Part shown: piece by piece, positions 1 through 12,585 of the stretch
Layout: each line of letters begins with the position of its first letter
Numbering within the stretch: position 1 is the stretch's first letter
Origin: Liolophura sinensis
Taxonomy: Eukaryota; Mollusca; Polyplacophora; Chitonida; Chitonidae
Direction of reading: 5' to 3'
NCBI RefSeq assembly: GCF_032854445.1
Contig: NC_088300.1
Location: 50,027,682-50,091,681, forward strand
DNA length: 64,000 nt
Notes under the pieces: generated by a model
What the model was told of the DNA's origin: nothing
Database searches by the model: none
The model's input: the letters and a program-made list of their open reading frames with translations, nothing else
Translations under genes and position numbers: made by a program

Positions 1-520
1 AGTGACATGGTTCGATTCTTTGACTATGTTTCACAGGTGTGACCTCAGGATCTCAGTAAGCAATCTGAGACCAGAAAATGGTGTTGTATATATTACTTGA
101 TTTCAATCCTTTCTTAATGGAAGTCATCAGTGATCACTTTACTGCCAAAGATCATGAATTAATTAGATATCTATACTGTGGAATGTATTTCATGTGATGC
201 CTATTTAGATGCCCTAACTTCATTTGTCATGCAGTAAATGTAGTATTTCAATTAAGTTTAGTAACGCTGTGATGCATGTCGTTTCATATAGTGACGGTTT
301 CTGCAATATAGGCCACTAAATGGAAGCACCTTATAAGAAGGCATAAACATGAAACTTTGGTCTACATTATTTCTTAACAAAGTCGCCCCTATGAGTGTAT
401 ATATGTATATACTGAAAACAAAATTATTACCAAATACTTCATTGTATTATATGTGCCTTAAGGTTTAACTCCCACATTCCGATATCCCGGGTATAGATTC
501 TGGTGTACACTGTAAGTAGC
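1..520. other. Intergenic, nothing recognised
   Basis: AT-rich sequence. I see no reading frame with a recognisable domain, no tRNA-like element and no tandem repeat. Confidence 0.5.
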
Positions 521-660
521 CGTGCGTTTGTATATGTCTGCTATCCTGATAGCATCATGTAGAACAATTTAACGCTACACACAGAAATGTACCTGGACAA
601 TAATGCACTGCATGCTGTACAGGTGAGTAATTATGCATCAAGCAAAAACTATATGTTTTC

Positions 661-860
661 AGTTTCAGTATAAGTGCAAATAAAGCAAAGGACAAACCAA
701 TGGATTTAAACTAAACAATACATTTTTAAGTACTGATTTTAGTCATTACGGATAATTTTAATTTAAGTGTAAGTACAAATAATATGAAGACAAATCACTG
801 AATATGAACTAAGCAAGGTGTTGTTTAAACAAGTGATTTCAGTTATTGCGAATTGTTAAT
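661..860. repeat. Diverged two-copy tandem repeat, about 100 bp per unit
   Basis: Two adjacent blocks share the same word order: AAGTRYAAGTRCAAATAA, then a GACAAA block, then CTAA-AAC, then a GTGATTTCAG/CTGATTTTAG block followed by ATTACGG or ATTGCGA. They are clearly diverged, so this is an old local duplication. No coding potential is seen. Confidence 0.45.
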
Positions 861-929
861 GTATAGTGATTGTAACGGGTTAGAAGTTTGTGGGAATACG
901 TTTAGGAGTCTCCTGCATCATTTGCATTT

Positions 930-1320
930 CCCACTAAAACCTGTTATGGGTGGAGAATAGAAATAAAATGTTGAACCTGTCAATGTTATCCAATACAAAG
1001 GTATACCGGTACAATACCATCTCTTGATTCCCCAGGTAGATTTTAAGATGCTTTTGTGTGTATCCTTACCCCGCCGTTCCACCCTGATGGTTATCGCCAT
1101 ATCAACCCCATTAAACTGATTAATAAAAAGAGGCTAAAAGGAAGTCACTCCATGGTGCATGTTGTCCGTTGCGTCAATGGGATTGTTTTTTGTCTTGCCC
1201 TGAGAGAGAAACACTTACATGGCCTTTACATGACCCTCGACTGGTTGGTGTAAGTTCAAGGCGGCAAACTTTCAGACGCATATCTACCAAACTTACACGA
1301 AAATTATGGTAATGGTAATT
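930..1320. repeat. Dispersed repeat, copy A (partner at 9105-9500)
   Basis: This block matches 9105-9500 in the same orientation over several stretches: CACTAAAACCTGTT, CTTGATTCCCCAGGTA, CCGGCCGTTCCAC against CCGCCGTTCCAC, and TGACCCTCGACTGGTT against TGAATCCTGGACTGGTT. A shorter match upstream pairs about 540-590 with 8797-8845. The level of divergence suggests an old repeat family or duplication. No protein domain is seen. Confidence 0.55.
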
Positions 1321-1735
1321 CAGTTCATATGAAATGTTCAAGTTTAGCAAGTTGTGTGGTCCTGTGTGGTATTCACAGGTAATAGCTTGAGTTTATTATG
1401 CGTTATCAAAGTATCACTAGTTGTTCTACACATTATTTACATAACTGACACATTATGCTTATGTCACGGTTACACACCCCGCAATCTCTGTACATGAATG
1501 TGGAAGTCATACCTTAGGGCACATGTTGAATTAGAAAGCTCTTTGGTGATAGTTACCTTTGCTATTATTCAGCAGGAATATGCAGATTTGTATGTATAGG
1601 CATCTTGATTCTTGCTTCCAAAAGGGGGTTGATCCTCGTCAAACATTTCTTATGATAAATATACAATATTGTATTCCTCAAGCAATGTACGTTTGCTAAA
1701 GCTAAAAGACATGGGAATTTTCGGGAAACAAGGAC

Positions 1736-1834
1736 CTGCTCTACATGTATATTGCATGCTCCACATGTGTATTGCCTGCTCTACATGGATATTGCCTGCT
1801 CCGCATGTGTATTTGATGCTCTAAATGTATATTA
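1736..1834. repeat. 20-nt minisatellite, five copies
   Basis: The unit is close to CTGCTCTACATGTATATTGC, repeated five times with substitutions and a constant 20-nt period. It lies just upstream of the decayed EF-hand copy. Confidence 0.85.
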
Positions 1835-2032
1835 CATAAATGATTTATTACATTGGGTGTAATATAGACTGAGGCTTTATCTTGCGCCTTTCCGCCATTG
1901 ATAAGGCATTTAGGCATGAAAGATAATAGTTCATTTAGTTGGTTAATTCTGTTTTGACCCGACTAAGTATTTTCATATTTCGACATAAGATTGTGGTCTC
2001 TGTTATTGTTCCTACCTCACAAAAAAGACAGT

Positions 2033-3240
2033 GACAGGTCTCGTCCTTATACCCCGCCTCTTCCCGTGGGTAGAGCCAATCTGAATTACAGACACATTTG
2101 CTCTCTTCCCACCCTCCCAGCTGTCGACCAAGGCCTTCATTCTTATTCAACATGGTAGGCATTTTTCATATTTGCGGTCAAATTATTTTTTCGCTGTCCT
2201 TCTTTTATATCACTATTTTACACGAACGATGTTTGCAGTACGTGTTTGGGGGAATTTATACAGATGTAACTTATTTATGTAAGATGTCTGAAGGCACATC
2301 TTGTTTACACGCAGAATACAGGTGATTTAATCCACACACCATGTCTGTACTACAGTCATTATAAGCGATGTGACGACAGAGTTTGTCTCAGTTTTGTTTT
2401 CCGTCTCATTTCAGGCTTCCTTGCCTACATCAACAAAGTGTCCAACTGTGGCGTTGTTGGTAGAAACGAACTGAGGGCGATCTTGGAGCGTGCTGGTCGG
2501 GATCCGAGCGACAGCGAGATTCATAGAATCCTAGGCAGTGTCAGTGTTGATCATAAATAGCAATGAATAATATAACCGATACACAACTTGATATTATTAA
2601 ATATAAAGAGTAGAAAATAATATCATGACGTGTTTTTCATATTATTAAAAAACCCCACAAAAAACAAACTAACAATGACAGGACTACACTGTGACACAGC
2701 AAATGATTGCAAAGAAAAGTTGCAGTAATTAAACTGAATTTATATAAAATCTTATTATGTCAGAACAAAAATTTATCATGTATGTTTACATTTATGTCTT
2801 CTCTCAGCCATGGATCGTCACCGCAGCCTGACTGCCTATCCATAGCTTTGCTGTTGATAATGAGGCATATATATCACTACACAAAGATTGTTTTATGCAG
2901 CCATTGGCATGGGCTATTAGTAACCTTAATCTTTCTCTCCCGTGTGGTATGCAAGCCTTAGTTACACCTGCAAACATGCACGACAGTGTCGCAGGAAAAA
3001 CATTCCTGAAGATAAGAGCATTCTCAAGTTTTAATATGTCTTTCCTTTTTTCCATCTTTTCCATCTAGCTAAGGGCATGAACTTCCAGGCTTTTATTGAG
3101 TACGTACGCACATTCCAGTAACTGCGTAATGTCGACTCTGAGTACAGAGAGGCCTTCCTTATCTATGATCGCAGTGGATCTGGAAAAGTCACATAGGAGG
3201 ATGTCGCTTATGTCTTTGAGAAGCTTGTCAAACACGTAAC
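2033..3240 (+). pseudogene. Decayed, intron-containing copy of the EF-hand gene at 6175-7571
   Basis: Three blocks match the minus-strand EF-hand gene in the same order and at the same exon boundaries. They are about 2092-2154 (ending AACATG before a GT), 2415-2552 (138 nt, the same length as its partner) and 3069 to about 3240. Similarity also covers the sequence upstream of the first block (TGACAGGTCTCGTCCTTA). The third block has two in-frame stops, at 3119-3121 (TTCCAG-TAA, where the partner has CAG) and 3194-3196. The donor after the second block has decayed from GTAAGT to ATAAAT, so translation would end at once. Because the intron positions are kept, this is a duplicated pseudogene, not a retrocopy. 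It is inverted relative to its partner. Confidence 0.8.
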
Positions 3241-5219
3241 AGCTCTAGCAAAAAAAAGTTTTATTTGCTTACTTGGTATACATTCTGCGTTAGGATTTGT
3301 ACTAGTGATAAGTGAACAGATGCGGAACATTTTTCTTGTACATAAGTGGCAATAAAGAATAACTTCGGCCCAAAACCAACCTGTCTGTTGTCATAGATAT
3401 AGTCATACTGATTGATTAAACCATATATTCAGGAGATTATTTCACTTATACGATGGGTGCCAAGTTTTCTAGATGGAAGACCCCGGGGTGTTTAGGGTAA
3501 ACAACCCACTTGTTGCCAGTTAATGACAAACGTTCTCACTTGTAACGTGCGATTTGTTATCGTCTGAGCTATGTTATTTGTCGTGGTGGTTTGAGTAATA
3601 ATGGGTATTTTTCCTGATAAATTTTTAAGACTGGATAAAATTTTTACTGTCCAATCACGACAAGTGGTTATTAGTAATGTTTATATTACTCGTTCGTTTA
3701 ATTAACAAACTTATAGTAGGTATGTAATCTTGTTAACCCGTGTGTTTCATGGTGTCTTTCTCATCAGTATTCAGTACATAAACAAGTTACGTAAAACCTT
3801 ACCCATGAATCCACGAACGCAAACGGAAATATAGACAGACCAACACGTGCATCAACTACAAGCGTTTCCCAATGACGTAACCCCCTAGTGCCATGATTAC
3901 CCACTGTTTACATAGTTTTCAAAATATGAGCCAAAGTCCCAAAACTCATCCCTTGCAAAAGCACACGGAGACAGACGGGAGGATATCAGTCTGATAGACC
4001 CAAATATACGCCAAACATAAGTGTCCAACCTGTTCTGACAATCCACATTAGTTTTTCAAGTTCTTTATGCACAAAACAAAAACAATCGTCATGCATCTAG
4101 CCTCTTTTCAAGATGGGAAAAGGAAAGAACGCTTTACCTATCTAATGGTGGTGTCTCTCTTACATATGACCGTGTGAAAGTTAATTTGGAAGAAATAATT
4201 TGATAATGGTAATGTCTTGATAATATAATAATACTGATATCAGTATAAATATAAAATGAATACTTGTATGAAATGTAGAAAAACGCAAAGAAAACAGACC
4301 GAACAGGTCACCCTTATATAGGGTATTTCACAAAATGGTTAGCTGATGGCCTCAAAATTGGCCTTAGCTGATGTTACGAATGTAACAGTTCGGCTTATGG
4401 AGTCCTGTATAAGCCTACGTGTCTGTATATATCTTCACATGCATGTCCCCAACAAGACCTTTCTCTACGGTTTGGCTAACATGACTGTTGTATTGACAAG
4501 ATTCTCTGACGCTACATGACCAGAACATCTTGAAGATGTATGAAATAATTGTTGAAGAGATCATCAAAACTCTTGTAAGTTAGACGTAGTGGTGCTCGTT
4601 AAAGATACAAATATCTCGATGATACAGTTTGAGGAACTTTTCCACATAAACCAGAGTTAAGGATATTACTGAAAGTCTGAGTTCACATAACCCAGACTCG
4701 CCTTAGAGCTCTTTGTTCGGGAAGTTTTTTTTATGAAATTGTGGCCTACAGATAAAACTAATACTGTCTGGGTCATGCAAGTACATGTGTGTGAAAGTGT
4801 CCACCACTAAAAAAGTATAGATATCTCAAGATGATCACCAAAGCTGGAAGACCAACCACACGTTGATATAGCTTAGAACAATGGTAAACGCCACAACCGT
4901 CTTATAGTGATTACAGGTGATTATTCCATCCCCAGATAAATCAAACATGGGTTATCTTCCCATGAATTCAATATAGCGTCATCACACAATCAAATATTTA
5001 CTTTGCTGCAGTCAGTTAGCAAGAAAACACATCTTAAAATATAGAGAGATTGGATTCGAGAGGAAAAATTAGTATAAATGAATATGGATCTGAGTAACCT
5101 TTACTTGGGAGCATTTTGCCAGTTGTAAACTGTATCTGAATCACTTAATTATTAACACAAAAGTCATAGATGAACGGAATTGCTGTCATATCTTTCACCA
5201 ATGGTCGAGTAACAATGTT
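3241..5219. other. Intergenic, nothing recognised
   Basis: AT-rich DNA between the two inverted EF-hand copies. I see no domain, RNA gene or clear repeat here. Confidence 0.45.
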
Positions 5220-5261
5220 ATTCATAAGCGAAGAGGGAAGAGGATGTGGACTCTTCCCACA

Positions 5262-5333
5262 ATAATTGTATAAGTGAAATATTCTTGAGAACGGCGTAAA
5301 ACACCAATAAGACAAATCAATAAATATTAATAA
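5262..5333 (+). mobile_element. SINE family 1, tail fragment
   Basis: Contains TATAAGTGAAATATTCTTGA, then ACGGCGTAAAACACCAATAA and an AAATCAATAAAT tail. This is the 3' end of the tRNA-headed SINE seen repeatedly in this window; the head is absent or unrecognisable. Confidence 0.75.
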
Positions 5334-5390
5334 GCGTTCATCATTTCTGGACAGAAACGACAAGTAGATATAGACTAATAGGTCATTCTA

Positions 5391-5503
5391 GTGAGTTTGG
5401 TGTTGTCTTCAGCGAAGAGTGAGTGAGTTTGGTGTTAAGAGTGGATGAGTTTGGTGTTGTCTTCAGGTAAGGGTGAGTGAGTTTGGTGTTATCTTCCGCT
5501 AAG
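5391..5503. repeat. Short imperfect tandem repeat around GTGAGTTTGGTGTT
   Basis: GAGTTTGGTGTT starts at 5392, 5424, 5446 and 5478, with spacings of 32, 22 and 32 nt. A TCTTCAG-like segment follows three of the four. It is a small minisatellite with one shortened unit. Confidence 0.7.
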
Positions 5504-6174
5504 AAAACGCGTGAAATCAGAGAACAAACAGTATAACTAAGACTCAGTATCAAAACAATTTTGGCCACAGTTCTTATTTATTGCCACTTCTGTACATGAA
5601 AAAAAGTTCAAAATCGATTCACTTATCATTAGCACAAACCCACTGCCCCTAATGCAGATTTTGTACCGAATAAGCAAATAAATTTGTGTTAAAAAAGGGA
5701 AAACTATAAAAAAAAATACATCCATCCGCTGTTCAAGGTCTTAGAAAGTGTTAGATCTGTTATATGGTTCCTGGGTCAGCTTTATAAGGTCTTGTTCATG
5801 AGGTCAACGAATTCTGTTGAACAAACAGACAAACAGTGAATACATTAATGGTCCATTGATAATTTTCTGAGACGCATTGGCCAATATTAGCTATATCGTG
5901 TTGTGCGTCATTTAAATCTAACATACAGACACTTTATTGTAAATAAGTCAATCACAAAGTTTACCTGCGCTGCGCCGCTTTGTTGTCTGTGCAATTTTCG
6001 CACCCCACAATTTTAAGTGGTGAGCGGCTGTTCACAGCTTCATGAGTGGAGGAAACTGGAATGCCCCGAGTAAACAAACGCCTTTGTCCATGTACCTGAG
6101 AGACCTCCTGACTTAAGGCCGCAGCTGAATTAGAAATGCCTTTAACACTGAGAAAGACAAACAGACAGACTTAC

Positions 6175-7014
6175 CGTTGTACTCAATTGTGCCATTCTCG
6201 TCAGCATCGGCCACCTTGAAGAGTGCGGGAACGTCAACGTCGACGCGTAGTTTCTTGAAGACATAAGCGACGTCCTCCTGTGTGAGTTTCCCTGCTCCAC
6301 TGCGATCATAGATACGGAAGGCCTCTCTGTACTCAGAGTCGACGTTACGCAGCTGCTGGAAAGTACGCACGTAATCTATGAAAGCCTGGAAGTTGATTCC
6401 TCGAGCTGCATGGAAAAAGAGTACAAAGAAAAAAAAACACACATTCTGTTTACATATGATGCAATGACGATGATATGATGTAATGATATATATATATAAA
6501 TGACAATATCCAAAAGGAAAAAAAAAGACAAACAAAGGGCTTTAATGATTCGCTTGGCTGCACAAATTAAACCACTCTTGGTGATTGCAAATGGCACTCT
6601 CAATTAACGAACAATCAAAACATAAGAAAAATGCAATCAAACTGTTTTGCATGCTACATATCTTTAGCGTGTGCAACCAGCTAGGGAGGACATGAACACA
6701 GATTTGTGGCCTCTCAATCAGCTCCTCTGATAAATTAACACGAGAACATTGAAGCAGGCTTTTACGGCTAACCAGTCAGAGGAAACAACTATCAGGACAT
6801 CTTTTTTTGTGACATAGTTGGGTTTACTGATGTACTTTTTGTGACAATACCAAGTTGAGTTTACAGATGTACTTACGATCAACACTGACACTGTCTAGGA
6901 TTCGCTGAATCTCGTTTTCGCTCGGATCCCGGCCAGCTCGCTCCAGGATGGCCCTCAGTTCGTTTCTACCAACAACGCCACAGTTTGACACTCTGTTAAA
7001 GTAGGCAAGGAAGC
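6175..7014 (-). CDS. EF-hand calcium-binding protein of the calmodulin/troponin C superfamily, partial gene model
   Basis: Two coding exons are clear. The first is 6877-7014 (138 nt), between TTTGTAG and GTAAGT; the second is 6175-6405 (231 nt), between CATGCAG and GTAAGT. Both donors are phase 1. The translation has a degenerate N-terminal EF hand (FNRVSNCGVVGRNELRAIL), then INFQAFIDYV, then EF hand III (YDRSGAGKLTQEDV) and the start of EF hand IV (DADENGTIEYN). This spacing follows calmodulin or troponin C. Loop III has the acidic and glycine positions of a site that could bind calcium, whereas the first loop probably does not bind it. An upstream exon near 7510-7571 ends AACATG|GTGAGC, but that ATG is out of frame with the EF hands, so the N-terminus is unresolved. 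The 3' end is also unresolved: 6032-6055 would read EF-PPLMKL-stop but lacks a proper acceptor. Likely role: a calcium sensor or buffer. Confidence 0.75.
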
Positions 7015-7509
7015 CTACAAAGAGAAAGAAATTGATTGTTTTTAGATGCTTTGAGTAGCGGTATCTCTAATGGTATATGCGTGCCCATGTTTTGATCGGA
7101 TTGCACAGTTTGTTTAATAAAAAAAATCTTAGCTTACCTAAGTATTGGCCACATGGGATTCCTAGAGGCTGAAATCGCGAAAAAAATGCATTTGTTATTT
7201 TTCTTTTGACGCAGTACCATTTTAGTAGCCCTTTTTGAAAGACAATTCTAAACTTTAAGGGCCACACGAGTGAAATACATCTTGCACGTATGAAAAACTG
7301 TGGAAATCTGAATTTTATCACATAGCTTCCCAGACAGTTTGAATGTATGTAAAATTCAAACTAAGTTTCAAGTAAACGGAATATTAATTCCAATTAATTA
7401 ATAAATTAACTACTATTAACTAATTAACTACTAAAGTTAAAGTCATATTTAAAAACAAATTCAAAAAGATTTTTAAAATAACTTCACCACCATTCTGGAA
7501 AACGCTCAC

Positions 7510-7571
7510 CATGTTGAAAAACGATGAAGGCCCTGGTCGACAGCTTGGAGGATGGACAGAGAGCAAATGTC
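7510..7571 (-). other. Probable 5' exon of the EF-hand gene
   Basis: The block is conserved with 2092-2154. It ends AACATG followed by donor GTGAGC and begins just after CCCCACAG, which lies about 30 nt below a TATA box. It could be the first, mostly untranslated exon or an internal exon. In the frame that enters the next exon it reads ...FIVFQHG-FLAYF, with no ATG. In the frame of its own terminal ATG, translation would stop after about 19 codons of the next exon. Confidence 0.45.
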
Positions 7572-7597
7572 CTGTGGGGAGCAAAGTGTCTCTTCAG

Positions 7598-7606
7598 CCT
7601 TATATA
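7598..7606 (-). promoter_or_regulatory. TATA box upstream of the EF-hand gene
   Basis: TATATAAGG on the minus strand, 25-30 nt upstream of the probable 5' exon edge near 7571. The decayed inverted copy no longer has a recognisable TATA at the equivalent place. Confidence 0.5.
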
Positions 7607-7609
7607 ACC

Positions 7610-8790
7610 AGCCAGCGAAAAAGGGAAGGGCTTAAGGACGAGACCTGTCAAAATCCTGTGTGGTGTAGTTAGAATAACAGCATAGATGCGTTAAACTTCT
7701 TCTGTTCCGGGCCACCGAACAACATTAAGTGAAGGATGAGGGTACCCAGTGCTATATCGGGCACAACAGTACCTCTGTTGTGTTCAAATACGCATCTTCC
7801 TGGAACCATAAAACCCGTTTTGTAACGTATTACTATAGACCGCTACAAAGTAGACAGCAGACCTTCTGTGTTTAGTCTTTCTTCTTGTAGTATCTTATAA
7901 CCACTTCATCAAGGTAACCCTCATGTTCATTGTTATTTTACATGTGTGGAATTCGTTATATTTCATCATTAGGATTTTTATACTTTCTTATATAGATTAG
8001 GATGATAATAGTATGCATGCAGTTGCCCATTTTACCGAGCAAATGATATATGCATATATAACAATGGAGATCTGGTAACGTGTCAAGACTGGGAGCTCAG
8101 CAAATATAGATATGGTGTGGCACCTTTTTACAAACTTATGCAGAACAGAAAACAGTTTCGTGGAGAAATTCGATAGGCTTGTTGTCAGTGTTGTAGCTCT
8201 TTTTAACACTGAACTAAGTGCTCTGACAGCTTGTGAAGGTTGAACTTGTACGACGTAATTCGGCGCGACTAGCGAGTGTTGGTGGAAAAAATGCATAAAA
8301 CCAGCCTCATTATCGAGTGATTTTAAGTGCCATATTACTCAGATTAATGTACCCTTTTCAAATATATTTACACGAAATTTGACAATATAAACAGGAGTAA
8401 CTAAAATAAATAATGAAACTGTACGCTAATCCTTTAATAGATTTCTACGTTGTACTGATTTGATCTAAAAAGGCCATCTTTAGCCAGATAAACATACTGG
8501 ACATAGGATTTCCGATATCATTGTTAAATAGAAGGTTAGGTAAAGTTGTGAAGATTATCATTTCATAGACTGAAAATTTCTGCGACTTATATTGGTCAGT
8601 AAAGCACCTAAGCACCTATATCCTTTCCTAACCTGGATGGTTCCATATACATATGTGTACAGTCGTGCGTAATAAAAGCAATAAAATGACCACAAGTGAA
8701 ATATAGATAAACAACAACAGCAAAATACAAAAGAAATAAAAAATACACTATACTTTATGTGACATACGAGATGTAACCGTGATATAGTGA
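7610..8790. other. Intergenic, nothing recognised
   Basis: AT-rich sequence upstream of the EF-hand gene. No domain-bearing reading frame or repeat family is seen. Confidence 0.4.
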
Positions 8791-8992
8791 GTCTGATTCC
8801 TATGCTGATAACATTATGTGGAACAATTTAACTATACACACTTGTTCCACTCAGGTAATTTTTTTCTGGGGAGTTGATAATACCTTCCACACATATGTAT
8901 AACCATGGAAATGCCTTTACTGTTTATGATAAACAAACAAATATTACTTTCTTCAGGTATGATTTTAGTTCTGGTGAATTTTCAACCAAAAA

Positions 8993-9022
8993 ACAAAAAA
9001 AAAAAACACACACACACACAAA
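8993..9022. repeat. A-rich and CA simple repeat
   Basis: A run of A followed by about seven CA dinucleotides. Confidence 0.8.
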
Positions 9023-9104
9023 CACTTTTATTATACCACTGCAAATGTACAGGATTTGGGCATATGTATAGAGGACTGACCTAAATTTTTGAAATGGAAG
9101 ACGT

Positions 9105-9500
9105 TTTCACTAAAACCTGTTGAAGGCGTTGGTTAGAGAAAATCTAGTTGAAATAAAGCTTTGGGTTTCAATTTTTTCTCTAGCACAAAGGTGTATTTTA
9201 GAATGTCTTGATTTCCCCAGGTAAAGTTTAGGTAGGTTATGTAGGTTTATCCGGCCGTTCCACTCTGATGATTATGACCTTGAAGCCTATCAAGATTGCC
9301 GAATAAGAAAAGGCCAATTGCGAGTCACTCATGCATGCTCTCCATATACGTCAGCGCCATTTTTCTGTTTGACACTTGCCCCAAGGCAGAAACACATCGG
9401 CCTTACATATGAATCCTGGACTGGTTTTGGGCTGTTCAAAGCGGTAAACTTTCAAACATGCTAATGAAACTTACATGAAAGCCATATTGCGAGATAACAC
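9105..9500. repeat. Dispersed repeat, copy B (partner at 930-1320)
   Basis: Same-orientation partner of 930-1320, with an extra match at 8797-8845 to about 540-590. The EF-hand copies between the two are inverted to each other while these flanking blocks are direct. A single simple inversion or tandem duplication therefore does not explain the whole arrangement. Confidence 0.55.
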
Positions 9501-12097
9501 TTTACTGAAAACTCGGCATTAAAATTTAATTAGAATAAAATATTCAAATTCATGGTGTATATCACCTAAATTTAAGCTTTATAGTCACATTTTTGCTTGA
9601 TTCTGGTTGATTCATCCATTCGCCGCGACTTAAGAGGTTTTGTGTGAAGTTGAATTAATTGCTTATCAGAAAACTTAAGTGTTGGGATCAAAAGTATCAG
9701 TTTAAGGCCGTTATGTGCCCCTGGAAGTACATTTTTACATGCCAAACTTCAGCTGAAATATAGTATTCTAGTCAACCGAGGTAAATATGTTACCAACCCT
9801 TTTGAATATTCAAACGAATAATTCAAATTCACTCGTCTGTAAGATATACAATATATATACAATAAGTCAAGTACACATATACTTATGAATGTTTTTTGTA
9901 CATTTGAGAGTAGTCTAACGCGATACTAGAGAGTACTCGGCATAAACCATCGCCCTATGGCAACTTGGAATACGGCCGCACTAGACCACGCTCCGACTAC
10001 ACTTAAAAGTGCATCAACTTTTTTTATCTATAGGGAGAGAGAGACAGCAGTATGGCCACTTCTAAGACAGTAATTATCAATGCTTCATGAATACTCTTTG
10101 TGCGAAACAATGGTATTTTTTTTTTCACAGTTGTATTTTTTAAATTTCTCTTTGTATTTTTCGCACTTCTGTTTCGTTATATGAGCATAAAAATATAAAA
10201 GTACAAAGGATGTGTATAATGTTTTACCTCAATAATGCAATTTTATGTAAATTGTTTTATGTCTATGAACATTTTTGAAGTAAAAGCATACATGTGTAGT
10301 ATTATATCAGCAATTGGGTCTAACGGAAACGATTTTTAAAAAAAGTGTTTATTATTCATATGACTTCTGTGCCATTGTTCATGTTTGGTTCAAACAGGAG
10401 AAATAGAGCAATTATATCTCCTGTACAATGGCCAGTGATTCGAAATAAGTTAACAACAGTCTGTTCATCTGTACTTCTTCAGTAGAGCGGTGAATATTAT
10501 GTTGAGTGAATGAGATAACACATAGATCTAATCGGTCTTGTGTCAAATCTTAAACTGTCAGATCTGCACACTGAAAAGCGGTTTGAAGGGATAGCCAGCG
10601 TTATTAAAGCGTGATGAAAAAAATGTATATAACCAATGGAAAATGCTAGCAAATTAGAGGACCTCCGTTGGTATTTTGTTTCAAAACACATGGTTCTGTA
10701 AACATAATTTCGCGAATGTGCTGGATTTAAACTAAACCACACATGCCGGTACCAGTACCTCATTACGGATAATGAATGTCTTAGATACAATGTAGAGTAC
10801 ACGAATCTCTGACTGAGCGCATTTGATCTGTCGAGCTATAGATACATCTCTACAAACTTGTAATGGCCACTACATAAGCGGTTTTGCATCGTTGCACTAT
10901 CCCGTTTGCACTGAGAGGCTATGTCTAACGTATACTAATTAAGCAAATTAATGCAACATTTTTCAATTCTCCCGATATGCAAACATGTTTGAATGCCCGC
11001 AAATAATTCATGACGTGAATGGTTGAACATACAACTCTTGTTTTAACATTGCTAATGAACACTATATAAGAACCCCGATTGGGTAAACCTTTCATATATG
11101 ATTTACGTCATAACGCTTTCCTTTTTCATTTACAGTTTTAAACTATTTTCCCCTTCACATTTGAAACAGAATGTTTTCTTTTACTTTAGAAAGGTGACTC
11201 TAAATTGGGTGTTGTAAACTAGCTAGTCAGCCAGACACATGAATATCAAGGGCACGAACCAGTCATCAACACAATTTATACATGAGCTACACTGTATATG
11301 TCGTACAATGTTCTCCAGTTTGCAAATTACCCGTCTTCCTCGGTTGAGTGACCAGGAATGAGAAAAGCACATTGACTGCCAAAAAAAAAAAATGGACGTC
11401 ACTTGGGTTCTCTTGCTGTGTATCAACCCAAAAACATAATTTCTGAAGGTCAAAATGCCAAGACTTCGATAAAAGGTCAGATTTGTGAGGCTAATAATGG
11501 ATTTCAGGTAAACCTGTTTGTTAACTTAATGTACACAACAATATGTCTGGATGGAGCTACTTGCTTATATATGTAAGAACATACAGCCTGTACCTTTACC
11601 GCATTGTATAGTCTTGGCTGGATTTTGTGTGTTAGGTGACGATACCAAGTTTACATTACGTCCTGATATGTATCTATAAAAACTGGTGTATCATGAATAC
11701 TGCATCGAATTCCCCCCACCCCCAACCTCACTCTATAAGACTCTTAAATTTTATGATGGGTAAAACAACACAAAGCACTACAGCATGTTGAGTGTAATGA
11801 TAGTAGTAACGGCAGTGTGATAGTTGGCAAATGGCGACACGGATATCCAGTGAAATCCGGCCCGCATGAGTGGTATACGAATGTCGAATCTAGCGTTTAA
11901 ATTTAAGAAGAGAATGTTGTTGTGTCTTTTGGGCTCCAATTACTGGGTACCTCTTAGTGTAAGTATTCACCAAATACATGAAAAAACTTTCAGCATTAAC
12001 TAAAATAATATATTAAACGAGCTTAAAGTACCAGACAGCACCTGGCTAAAACATATTTCAATCGAAAGCAAGTCAAGCTCTCTGAAAAGTATCATAC
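9501..12097. other. Intergenic, nothing recognised
   Basis: AT-rich DNA with several homopolymer runs. No domain, RNA gene or tandem repeat could be supported. Confidence 0.4.
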
Positions 12098-12150
12098 TTT
12101 ATTTATTTATTTGATTAGTGTTTTACGCCGTACTCAAGATTATTTTAATG
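12098..12150 (-). mobile_element. SINE family 1, tail fragment
   Basis: (TTTA)n followed by TTGATTAGTG and TTTTACGCCGTACTCAAGA. Only the 3' tail of the SINE is left. Confidence 0.75.
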
Positions 12151-12585
12151 AGACTTCACTGAAAAACATGTAGAACAAAATGACAATGCTGCACAATGGC
12201 TGGTGTGGATTAAGGCAGCCATCTTGAGAATTGTATCCAATCAAACACGTTGCTATCAGATGTCGCGGCCGTAGCTGTGACGTAGCCTTTGCCCATTCAC
12301 TCCATGAAATGGCATATGATAACACAGAACTACTGATAAAACATCATTTAGAGACCGTTTACAACGATTTATTTAAGTGTAGCCGAAGGGCCATTTCACC
12401 CAGTGTTGTTGGACAGGTCTGTATCATTTACGGACCACGATAGACGTAAAATCAGTTGATTTACATGCCGAATGCGTAGATCAGCCTCAGCGGTGCTTGA
12501 ATTTAATTCCATTTAAGTCAGATTGTACAACAATCCTATCGTAATTTTGTAAACAATTAATAGGGGTCAGAATTAACGGTACCAG

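Noticed and set aside
6032-6055. Terminal exon of the EF-hand gene reading EF-PPLMKL-stop
   Set aside because: It would complete the EF loop well, but the AG needed as acceptor would also have to be coding; not supported without cDNA.
12140-12443. Overlapping frames on both strands
   Set aside because: No motif recognised; one begins inside a SINE tail.
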